Assembly (NCBI GenBank): GCA_030544215.1 | Contig: JARZZO010000013.1 | Location: forward strand, 23,364,729-23,428,728 | Direction: 5' to 3' | Length of the DNA stretch: 64,000 bases | From: Zantedeschia hybrid cultivar | Lineage: Eukaryota > Streptophyta > Magnoliopsida > Alismatales > Araceae | Shown here: one piece after another, positions 45,145 through 54,344 of the stretch | Layout of the letters: each line of letters begins with the position of its first letter | Numbering within the stretch: position 1 is the stretch's first letter | Notes under the pieces: generated by a model | What the model was told of the DNA's origin: nothing | The model's database searches: none | The model's input: only the letters and a program-made list of their open reading frames with translations | Position numbers and translations under genes: made by a program

Positions 45145-46257
45145 AAAAATTCACTAAAAAATCAATAAAAAGTAATTAATGGTTAAAAGTCAGACCACTT
45201 CGGAGCATCATAATTGTGACATAAAATTTACTCAGTGTGAGGTGAAAATTAGTGTGTCTATAGCTGCTGGCATTGGCTTTGCAAGGGAATGAAGTGGAAT
45301 GGAATGAAGCGGAATGAATTGAAAAGATAATGCCAAGGTGCGATGAGATATGCTCTCAACATTACATGATGAGAATTTTTCTCAAAATGATGAATGAAGT
45401 TGCTCAAAGAGATCAATTGAATTAATCTTGTTTGGATGTGATAGATAACGGAAACAAAATAAAGTCGATCAACCTCCACGAGGAAAAATATCCAAGGTTA
45501 CAAACCTTATAGATTTCACCATGGAGAGCCATTACCAGCAAATGTAGACGTGCTTCAACCCTAATGGATCTTAAAAGGAAACAAAGGAATATGGGATAAG
45601 GATCCGAACAAGAAAGAATTCCAATGATATCTTCAAAAGATCTCAAAGATAATTCAGAATGGAATAATTGCACATCTCATTGGGACTTATTAGATCAATG
45701 TGTCTGAAATTCAATCATTAACTAATTCTTACCTCAATGATTTCAAAAATCCTATATGAATGCATACTGGGTTAAAAAAAAAATTAAATTAAAATAAAAT
45801 ATAAATTAATCAAAGATAATATTAATAAACTATCATTGATGAGTCAAGACGCCAGTCCAGCAATTCAGTACTAAGCCGAAACTCGTTTGTCTACACACCG
45901 TCTCACAAAAGCGGAACCACCGTCTCCATCAATTAACAATCTAACGGTTTATCCGTAAGATTAAGAATCCTCTGGAATCATCTTGGTTTTTGATAAAGGG
46001 GAACTCAAATTTCAGTTTCCTCAGAAGCACAAGGTCCTAATTTAATAAATATTTATCATATAATAAGGATGATGCAAAGCAAATACATGAAAGAATACAG
46101 GTGATAGGGATAACCGTATTTATTCAATTATTCAATGATCACAAGGGAATTCCATAGCATGCCATCTTTTTTTGGATTTTTCTTGCACTCAAAATTTGTT
46201 AGTAACATCATGCAAATAGATAAACATTATTAAATATGCAATTTTTAGAAAACAACA

Positions 46258-46332
46258 GAAATTCTCTAAACGGCGTTGTCTTGAGTCGACATCATTTGAA
46301 TGACGTTGGGTCAAGGCAACGCGATTCAAGTT
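46258..46332. repeat. CpG-rich palindrome pair
   Basis: TCTAAACGGCGTTGTCTTGA ... GACATCATTTGA and, back to back, TGAATGACGTTGGGTCAAGG ... AACGCGATTCAAG. This is the paired form also seen at 18019-18082 and 48400-48565. Confidence 0.7.
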
Positions 46333-47306
46333 ACCGAAACATCTTCTATCTGACTCTGCTCCAGTCACAGGTTTCCTCCCTTGAATTCCCTCCAATTCAG
46401 AAAGGGGTTTTCAACCAGCACAAATCTTCTTATATAACTTTCCTCCTCTCAACTCAATTTACTACAAGAAGTTTTGGAGAGTGCAAGGCTAGGGGATTCC
46501 TCACAAGCTTAAGAAAAAGGAAGAAAAGAGGAAGAAGAAAGCAAGCAATCAAGCAAGAAAGATGTCAAGCTTTGCAAATGATTATTCATCAAGCAAGAGG
46601 GTGAGGAGGGCGATTGAAAGGCTCTCTAACATAGAAGGTCACCTTAGTGGGCGGGATCCAAATATAAAGGTAAACTTCTATGTTTCTCAAATCAAATTTC
46701 CTTCTTTCTTTTACATCTCTTCTCCATGCTCTAATTTCTTCTATTTTCAATGTGATAAAACCATGCCAATTCTCTTTTCTTTCAAGGGATATCCTTTCTT
46801 CCCTAGCCCAAGAAGATTTACTCCACTATCATGGATTCCAAAATTAACAATTCTTCATCTCAAAGTGGTATATCCAAGGCTTAGTGATACATGCACTATA
46901 AGAGTTTGTATATGGATTGGGCCGCAATGGGCGCTCTTATTGAATTGTGCATGCTTAAAACACACACTTTTCTTTTCACTTCCTTCGAAGCTACCATCCT
47001 CCTAGAAGAAGCTGAATTACTCTTAGGACTTCCAAAACTCAAGGCCAACAATGAAGAACCTGACGTGACTAATAATGATGTTCATGAGGGAGAAAATCAC
47101 TTCCCATCAGTTCTTGGAAAAGATTATGGAAAATCCAAAAGAGATCCAGACACTCAGAAAGTGATTAATCTGGCGAAGCTAGCGGAATGGATTTCGAAGA
47201 AGATAGAAAAGGTTAATGAGAAAGATACAGAGACCGTGATGATTGCATTCGCTGCATGCTTGGCTGGAGCTCTACTATTCCTTGCGCAAGATAACATATT
47301 AGCGAA

Positions 47307-49401
47307 TGTAACGACCCGCCACCCTATAATCGGGAATCCGATTGCCAAGTGGGTACCGAATCATTATAATTTGGAGTCAAACTAGGATCCCGATAAGTCT
47401 GGGAAATAAATGATAAACTAAGCTAAACACTCCACAACACATCGAATTGTAAAGGAAGTACAGGAATTAAAAATTATTAAAGTTCGACTTGACTTAACAA
47501 ATAATTACATATTCCACTAGAAAAGAAATAATTAAGCATACAGGCCTGAAAGGAAATAACAACTACATTGGGACATACCCCAGGAGAATAGATGTGGGTG
47601 CGCAACCCAAGGCAAAACCCTCCGCACTACGCCTGCCTAGAACCCTCATCTGAAAACCGCAGGGGTGAGTCTGATCGAAATGGACTCAGTAGGGATCCTC
47701 CGATCCCCACCACTCACTCACGCACCTACAAGTGCAACAACATAATATATAGGCAATTAAATAAGTAAAACAATAAATACAACTCCCAAAGATTCTCAAA
47801 TTCAGATATAAAACACATGCATTTGTAAATGCAACAAGCACACCTCTGAAACCACTCCACCACGGAGTCCACAACCAGCGTCTCGGCTAAACACACAAAC
47901 TACACAGCCGAACACGGAAAACATCGACCCGCTGGGACCAAACAGCAACCCCTTGGATAGCGCACTGGCTACTCCAGCCAGTCTAGCTCTCGATGGTTCT
48001 GCTTCCCCCAGCCACGAGTGACACTCTGAATGTACCACTCCCACACCAGTACTAGCTATATCCTGGGATACACCAGGTGACCCTCTCTTCAGGCGTCACC
48101 CCACCACTCTCACACCGGTGATGTCTCCCACACCGACATAGAGTGCCTAAGTGCTAACAACTGTCACTCTAGGCCCACAATCGCACAAAACACAACACGG
48201 TGCAATCCGTTCACGTGGAAACCCTCGTTCTCGAGGTACACTATCGAACATGCATTTAGCCGAATTATCTAATAATGTTAACACATGTTAATTGCATGAA
48301 TTAATAGGGTTCTATCTTGAATTGCGTCGCCCGTGGCCGACATCATTTAAGACTCCTAAACCAGTTCACAAGGAAATTGGCCTTGGGAGATGGGCCGAAA
48401 TCCCGTCACCCATGGTAGACACCATTTAAATAGCGTCACCTGGTCGCGACGTCATTTACCACCCGAAAATCGAACTGCCCTCTAGCATATGGGCCTAAAT
48501 CGTGTTGCCCATAGTCGACACCATTTACAAATGGCGTCGCCCTGGCCCAACGCCATTTAGCGCCCGAAGCTGGATTTTCCTGCGGTCTCCCCCGAGCCAC
48601 AAACGGGATTACCTCCTCCTAAACCGTCCTAAAACACCAAAAATAGAGAAGGGGGAGGAGAATCCAAATAACCATTTTAAAACCCACCATTCCCCATTTT
48701 ATAAAATGAGCATTTTCACCCAAAAACCCACCTAAAACATGCTCCAAAGTGGGAAAAACATGGTTTTAAGCAAAACACCGTGAGGATCGCCTACCAGTTA
48801 CTTGAACTCCTCCTTGCTCCTAGACACCGAACCGCCACACCATGAGCCGCCGCTGGTACCGCCGTGGACATCGTTACTCCACCGGGACGTCGGTCGCCGT
48901 CTGGAGAGAAATGCGTTGCGGAGGAGATGGTGGTGGTATTGGTGAGGGGTAGGAGGTTGATGGAGTGGAGGAAGAGGAGGAATGGGGAAAGGAAGGGAAG
49001 GAGGGGGGTCGGAGCCGTTAGGAGAGGAGGGGGAGGAGAGAGAGAGAGGTGTGGAGAGAATGATGGAAAGGAGGAAGGACTTCGGAGCGTCAATCGAAAC
49101 TCGGCAAATCGTGTCGCTCAAGGAAGACGCTGTTCAGACGATAGGAGCGGGTCATACTCTGGAAAATGTCTGAATCGCCTCGTCCATTCAAGATGCCAGT
49201 TAGACGATACGACCGGGGCCGTACACTAGCGCCCCAACGCTCGCCCACGTGGCACCCCCGTGTGGCTCCTAAATGCCGTCCCCCTTAGCCGACATCTATC
49301 AAATCGTATCGAGCTTGGAGCCCATGCCCCAGCCCCACAAGGGCCCAAGGTCCAACACCAAAACCGATCCGATAACCGAATCCGAAATCTTTGTCCTTAC
49401 A
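47307..49401 (-). mobile_element. Solo LTR of family X, copy 2
   Basis: 2095 bp from TGTAACGACCCGCCACCC to TTTGTCCTTACA, flanked by GCGAA (47302-47306) and GCGGA (49402-49406). It is the inverse of copy 1: shared blocks include the ATAATCGGGAATCCGATT end, the palindrome cluster (48313-48565), the purine-rich tract (48960-49080, CT-rich in copy 1) and the ACCGAATCCGAAA end. It is clearly more diverged than the two LTRs of Tat-3 are from each other. No internal element genes are present. Confidence 0.75.
48313..48565. repeat. CpG-rich palindrome cluster in X copy 2
   Basis: Palindromes such as TTGCGTCGCCCGTGGCCGAC (48318), CCCGTCACCCATGGTAGACA (48404) with a back-to-back partner to about 48462, and CGTGTTGCCCATAGTCGACA (48497) with partner ATGGCGTCGCCCTGGCCCAA (48525). 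CpG sites have decayed to TpG/CpA in many arms, as expected of methylated DNA. Confidence 0.7.
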
Positions 49402-50078
49402 GCGGATGATCAGCTTAGTGCGATTTGTGGGAATTTCAGGGGAAAGCAGATAAGCACAGTAGTCCTAGCCTATGTCTATAGTGGGGTCTTATCGGCTTCT
49501 ACTGGTCAACCTCCTTATGGCAGCATGCTACTCCTTGCTTTATAGATCGACCTCTACTTCAAGTTCAACCACAACAAGGAAGAGGTTCCCAAGATGTCAA
49601 AGATATATCAGCGCAGTCCTATCTTTCATATTACCAGTACAGTGAAATTCAACAATAATATGACCAATCGAGTGCCCAACCTCAAGATTCAAGCTGATTG
49701 GCACAACTACTTTAAGACCGTGCCAAGGACTGGCTTTGAATCCACACCACTCGCTTTCCAAGAAAAGGCGATTTGGGTGGGCTGTTGTGCTAGCACAGAG
49801 CTCCGACTGATCGGAGCGACCGAGTTTGTCTTGTATATCCTCATTGCTGTCATCCTTAACTTGGCATACCGTGTTATGAATTTCCAAAGATTTTCAGTCT
49901 TTCTCCTATCAAGAAGTGGGCTTTGGGAATTGACGAAGACTTCGACATGACAGAACTTATTGCGACTTTGTGGAACATCGGTTTCACCTGTTATGTCAAA
50001 CTTCCTCATGAGGCAAATCGGGAGCTATGGAAAAACTATGTAAAAGAGCTTCAAAAAATTCGACCTGAGAGCTCTTAG

Positions 50079-50214
50079 CTTCTGCCCAAAAGTTGATGTA
50101 CTTTTCAATTTTATTTTTAATAGAAAATCCTTTCTTATTGCAATGAAGATCATTACTTAATATTTGTGCAATTTTTTGAAAATTTTCCTTAATCAAAACG
50201 GCTCATCTTCCTCA
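50079..50214. other. AT-rich spacer between the two PMD regions
   Basis: Directly downstream of the PMD gene 1 stop. It contains AAT-rich sequence that could serve as a 3' UTR. I see no clear poly(A) signal or element end. Confidence 0.3.
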
Positions 50215-50667
50215 AAAGTTAATGTTTCGGGTCCATTAATTAAAATCACGTCCACTCAGAGTGACGCCTTTCAACTAAATTCAATTTTCAAAATTTTTGA
50301 AAATTATTCCTCAAATGGCTTAAATAATGTCGCCTATGGTTGACACCTTTCATTTCCTCTCTCCTATTTCCTCAATTTTCCAATGCATTTAATGCTCTAA
50401 ATGACATCGGCCTTGGTTGACGCCTATCATGATTTCAACCGTACTTTCCACAATTTCTCATGCATTAATTCTCTGAATTACGTCGCCCATAGTCAACGCC
50501 TTTCATCATTTTAAAAATTTTCCATGGTACTCTGACCAACCAAGGCGGTAATTTCCAAAATGTGTCGTCCATGGCCCGTCGCCTTTCAATTATTTTCAAA
50601 CATTCATATGGCTGCCTCAATTTGTGTGCCACTGAATCACGTCCCCTGAGGTCAACGCGATTTACCT
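50215..50667. repeat. Regular array of six palindromes upstream of PMD gene 2
   Basis: Centres at about 50257, 50337, 50412, 50490, 50573 and 50649, so the step is 75-83 bp. Each element is ~35 bp, of the form AAATNACGTCGCCCATGGTC then AACGCCTTTCA. Intervening ~42-bp segments are AT-rich and differ from each other. Copies have drifted mainly at CpG positions. The layout is a repeat/spacer pattern of a plant non-coding region; it is not a CRISPR. Confidence 0.85.
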
Positions 50668-50933
50668 TAAGTAACCGCCCGAGCCCGAGTTTCCTCTTCC
50701 TTCTTCCTCATTTGGTTTTCTCTCCTCTCTCACTTTCTTCTCCGGCACCGGCGATGGGCTTCCCCTCCATCTCTGGCATTCCTCTGAACTCCGGCCATCT
50801 TTCCAACGAGCCTCTCTTTCCTCCTTCTCTCTCACTCTTTCACTCCTTTCTTCTCCAGCGAGCTTCTCTCCCAATCTGGTCCTCAATCTCCCCTTCTCAA
50901 TCCGACTTTCAATCTCTCTCTCCTATACTTCCC

Positions 50934-51921
50934 ATGGAATGGGGTGGACCAAGCCACAAGCGGCAAAGGGTGGCCGCCATTCTGATGGTCGAGGTGGAGG
51001 AGGAAATCATCGAGGTCCCCGCCCAAGAGGAGGAAGTTATGGATGAGGCAGCAGCTTTAGCGGTGGCGACGGCTTTTATGGAGGAGGAAGAGGCACCACT
51101 TGCGGTTCAAGCAAGTGAACCGACGGCAACATCAGCAGAGAAGGCTGGTCATCCCATGGTAAGTATCAAAATACCCCTCTTTTATAATTTTTGGAGTCGA
51201 AGGCCAAGGGACAGAGTGAAGTGGGTCTACAGACCCGGGATTAAAAGGCGTCGGGACCAAGCGACTCCATTCAAAAGGCGTTGGCCACCCCCGACGCCAT
51301 TCAGGATAGTGGTCTAGGTCCAAAAACAATTATAGAAAAGGATTTTAGTTGTCTCCCAGATGATTAATCGTGTGTTTTCTTAGACAACTGCAGGGCACAT
51401 GAGAACCAGAATATCGTGGGACTTGGTGAAAGCAGCCTACAGAGGATTGCCAGACTTCCAGAAGGTGCGACTACGGCAGATGGTGTTCGACGAGCTGTTG
51501 GACATTGAGCCCATCTGGCTTGACCTGGTATTGCTGCAGGTGCTGAGAGAGAGGTGGGACCCTAAGAGTCGGGCATTCTTGATGCCCTGGGGACATATGG
51601 TTCCCAGTCTAGAGGACTTGGCTAGGATCACCGGGCTGAGGGTGGAGGGGAGAGCAGTGAGTGGGTTCACCTTCCCGGATTACAGCGACCTAGCTATGGG
51701 TTTGCTAGGACTGCGGGTAGATACGCCTGGGAGGGAGTCTAGGACCCTGCTGAGATGGGAGGTGATGGATGCCTTGGGACTGAAGAACCCACGACAAAGG
51801 TGGGTGAGTCCCAAGAGATGTTCGTTGATAGGTTGACCAGGACAGTAGGGGCTGCTTACTGTTGGGATGAAGAGAGTAGGGAGAGGGTAGATAGAGATTT
51901 GAGGATGTTTTTGGTAGATAG
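50934..51921 (+). pseudogene. Plant mobile domain (PMD) gene 2, cut by chromovirus-1
   Basis: Likely start MEWGGPSHKRQR at 50934 (context CCCATGGAA), after a CT-rich leader (50690-50930). Exon 1 (to 51158) encodes a basic KRQR patch and a long acidic Glu/Ala stretch. The intron 51159-51383 (GTAAGT...TTTCTTAG) keeps the frame. Exon 2 holds the PMD core: ISWDLVKAAYRGLPDFQKVR, MVFDELLDIEPIWLDLVLLQ, LRERWDPKSRAFLMPWGHM, LEDLARITGLRVEGRAVSG. After a frameshift near 51795 the reading continues (MFVDRLTRTVGAAYCW) until the chromovirus LTR at 51922. An earlier ATG at 50562 lies among the palindromes and is unlikely. This core is the form found in plant retroelement and MULE-associated PMD proteins. 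Confidence 0.7.
51240..51312. repeat. Palindrome pair inside the PMD gene 2 intron
   Basis: AAAAGGCGTCGGGACCAAGC then GACTCCATTCAAAAGGCGTT, and GGCCACCCCCGACGCCATTC: two back-to-back copies of the same palindrome as upstream, wholly within 51159-51383. Confidence 0.7.
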
Positions 51922-52290
51922 TCACATGCCATGACCTACAATTATGAAAAAAGGTATATTCGTAAATACCGAAAAAGTATAAACGTAATTTCGAATAGTT
52001 CATGTCCTATGATGCAATAGATGATTTTCATAAGTTCTTAAGTGTAATTTGTAAGGCTTCTAGAAGTGTCTTCAAATCACCGAAAAGAAGCTAAATTCGG
52101 TGAAGAAGTGCGGAATGAGGGTATAAAGTCAATTTTAAAAGATATAGGGACTTAAATGTAAAACAGTTAAAGGATAAGGATAAAAGTAAGGTTTCTTGGG
52201 GGCCACCTCAGCCTCCACTTGTCAAAAATCCAAACAATCCTTATCTTAAGAGAGGGGACACATGTCCCCATCTTAAGCCACGCCTACCCT

Positions 52291-52299
52291 TATAAATAG
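52291..52299 (+). promoter_or_regulatory. TATA box of chromovirus-1 5' LTR
   Basis: TATAAATAG within CCCTTATAAATAGGGGG. The 3' LTR has the same box at about 58042-58050 and chromovirus-2 has it in reverse at about 31943-31951. The likely U3/R boundary lies just downstream. Confidence 0.65.
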
Positions 52300-52520
52300 G
52301 GGGGTAGCCCCTTCCCATCTCCCCATCTCTTCTCTTCCCTCCTTGCCCACGTTTTAGAGAGAGAGTGAGAGAGAAAGAGAGAGAGGGAGGTAGAAAGAAA
52401 GAGAGAAAGAGAGAAAAAGAGGAAGAGAGAAAGACTTAGAGCGGGAACGGGGGTTGCTCGCGAGATTCTTCGCACACGTGAGGAGGCTTGGAGTGCGGCA
52501 CGAGGAGGTTTCCACCATGT

Positions 52521-52680
52521 CCAAGAGAGCTTCTAGTTTAAAGGCAAGTACATAGTTCTTTCTCCATGGTTATTTTCCTACGCAAGTACATGATTCATTG
52601 TCCAAGAAAGCTTCTAGTTTAAAGGCAAGTACATAGTTCTTTCTCCATGGTTATTTTCCTACACAAGTACGTGATTCCTT
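52521..52680. repeat. 81-bp direct duplication in the 5' LTR
   Basis: CCAAGAGAGCTTCTAGTTTA at 52521 recurs as CCAAGAAAGCTTCTAGTTTA at 52602, followed by the same AAGGCAAGTACATAGTTC. The 3' LTR has one copy (about 62136), so the duplication arose after insertion or in only one LTR. Confidence 0.85.
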
Positions 52681-53299
52681 CTCCATGGTTATTTTCTTAT
52701 CACAAATGGCCTATTTTCAAATATGTATTTTCCTACAAACTTAAGTAAATGCTACTAAGCCGTTATGCTGCCGAAATGATATAAGAGCCTAAATGGACAC
52801 CCAACCCATTCTTAAATCCCATTGTTTAAGTATCCCACATGTATATGTTAAGATGATTAATCAACCGGTAGCTTGGGAACTAAGTGCCACATAGGTCGTG
52901 ATGGGAGGAAAGGGCTACCTGTAGAGGTGGAGCCGCCATAGCGTGGAGCCACCTCTTGAACTTGTGGGGGGGGACCTCTAGAATCCTTTCTCTATCCAGT
53001 TACATGCTATAAGTCTTCCATGTTAAAATCGAACATGCTTATGGACAGTGCCACCTTAGGAGTCCATGCGTCTAAATCATATAAGCATCTTTGTGAGGCG
53101 GACATTACTTAAAAGGCGCAACCTGAGGCAACCGGATAAATCCTATGTACTATTCTCCCAGTTCATGTGGGACAGGTGGGTCCCCCTGCTGTACAGTGGA
53201 AGCGCCAGTAGCCATTTGCCTTACTGCTGGTTGCATGTCATGTCAACGTCCTCATGTTGTGGTTTGGATATATGTTTGTTAAATAAGTGATAAGATTCA

Positions 53300-53520
53300 T
53301 GCTATGTCTATGCTATGCTATGCCCTGATCAAGCCAAACCATGCCCTAATGCTATGCCATGATCAAGCCAAACCATGCTATGATGCTATGCAAGATCAAG
53401 TCAAGCCACACCATGATGCCATGCTATGATTTTTATGTTTATACCTACACCATGCCATGCTACGCCATGATCTTTTGACCATGCCATGATTTTCCATGAT
53501 CCCTATGTTAGTTGAAGCTT
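53300..53520. repeat. ATGCCATGATC-rich low-complexity region of the LTR
   Basis: Irregular runs of ATGCTATG, ATGCCATG and CCATGATC with AAGCCAAACC inserts. The same kind of sequence is at 62790-63050 and, reversed, at 30050-30180. It is an intrinsic, length-variable LTR feature. Confidence 0.8.
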
Positions 53521-53959
53521 GTTATGTTATATTATTATGACATGATTAAATGGTATTGTCATGTTGTCTTTTTACATTTATATATATATGATAAGCCATG
53601 TAGTGGTATTATGTACTTGCTAAGTCGGATGAGACTTAACCTTGCTCCCTAACATTTTTCAGGCAAGGATAAGTAAAGGTTAAGTTATGGGACTAGGAGA
53701 TTTAGAGCTTGAAGATTGAACTACTACTTAATTGATGTAGTACATGAATATGTTTAGAGATTCTGGGCAAGTATTTTAATTCATGTTGTTTGTTTAGTGG
53801 ATAAATTTGTGGTTATGATGGTTGATTCGTGATATTATGAATGCATGTATGTGCTCACTCTAGAGTAAGTATATGTTTGGGTTGTTCCTACTGTGGCGCG
53901 CTCACTGGTTCGAAGTAAGCCAGCAAGACTTAACTGGGTCAACGAGGCGTCACAGAGGA

Positions 53960-53971
53960 TGGTATCAAAGC
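53960..53971 (+). other. Chromovirus-1 primer binding site
   Basis: TGGTATCAAAGC, five bases after the LTR end, differs by one base from TGGTATCAGAGC, the usual primer binding site complementary to initiator tRNA-Met. Confidence 0.75.
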
Positions 53972-54344
53972 AGTTCCAGACTGAGCATATAAGTATGATC
54001 AACCTGAGCCACTGAACTAGGAACTAGGATTGTGAGGAATTAGGTTTAAGTGGATGGATCTATTTTTTTAAGGGGGAAAGCGACCCCACAGTGTGGAAGT
54101 GTAGAGGACAAGATAAGTTTGGCAAGTTATATGTTGCAGGAAGGAACTAGCACAATTGGTAGAGCAATGAGCTAGTTAGTTACTTAAGTCTTTACTTGAA
54201 ATATTATAGGACTTGGGGAAAAGTCTGACTAGAATAAGCATAAGGTAACCTAATGCACTCTAGAGATTTGTAGAGCACTAAGATTCGTTTATGTTAGCAA
54301 AACTATAGTAAGCTAATTATATGGTAGCTACAAATGTCGTATAA
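53972..54344 (+). other. Leader remnant; gag deleted
   Basis: Follows the PBS. I find no gag domain or zinc knuckle. The next recognisable coding sequence is the end of the protease, so gag and most of the protease have been removed. Confidence 0.55.

Larger units (their letters stand above)
44833..46561. other. Non-coding DNA upstream of the first PMD gene
   Basis: No conserved ORF. It contains the palindrome array (44842-45144), a GGAATGAA-type simple repeat (45285-45320), an A/T-rich run (45770-45830), and a further palindrome pair (46258-46332) about 230 bp before the PMD gene start. 46480-46560 is purine-rich (GAAGAAAGCAAGCAATC). It probably is the 5' region or LTR of the element that carries the PMD gene, but I cannot define its outer end. 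Confidence 0.45.
46562..50078 (+). pseudogene. Plant mobile domain (PMD) gene 1, split by solo LTR X
   Basis: A first exon, 46562-46669 (MSSFANDYSSSKRVRRAIER), ends at a GT donor after AATATAAAG. The main coding part runs from about 46903 to 47301 and resumes at 49402-50078. PMD-like features are MDWAAMGALIE, THTFLFTSFEATILLEEAELLLGLPK (split here as THTFLFTSF and LLEEAELLLGLPK), and after the insert VVLAYVYSGVLSASTGQPPYG. It ends WKNYVKELQKIRPESS. Removing the X LTR and one copy of its target duplication restores the frame exactly. Other damage is a TAG at 49543-49545 and a frameshift near 49855. PMD proteins occur as host genes (MAIN/MAIL1) and in plant transposable elements; the palindromes upstream point to the latter here. 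Confidence 0.65.
51922..53954 (+). mobile_element. Chromovirus-1 5' LTR (about 2.03 kb, 5' end clipped)
   Basis: It begins TGCCATGACCTACAATTATG, matching the 3' LTR from about 57667, so the first ~28 bp (TCTAAGGACCCACAAAATT at 57638) are missing. It ends CGAGGCGTCACA. It includes the TATA box, a (GA)n tract (52358-52440), an 81-bp duplication (52521-52680) and an ATGCCATG-rich region (53300-53520). Confidence 0.85.

Noticed and set aside
50215..50667. CRISPR array
   Set aside because: There is a repeat/spacer look, but repeats are degenerate palindromes in a plant retroelement region, spacers are AT-rich and there are no cas genes.
50562..50933. Earlier start for PMD gene 2 at 50562
   Set aside because: That extension would translate through two palindromes and a CT-rich leader; the ATG at 50934 has better context and precedes the protein-like part.
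54120..54180. tRNA-like gene near GGTAGAGCAATGAGC
   Set aside because: Only a B-box-like phrase; no cloverleaf or A box can be drawn around it.
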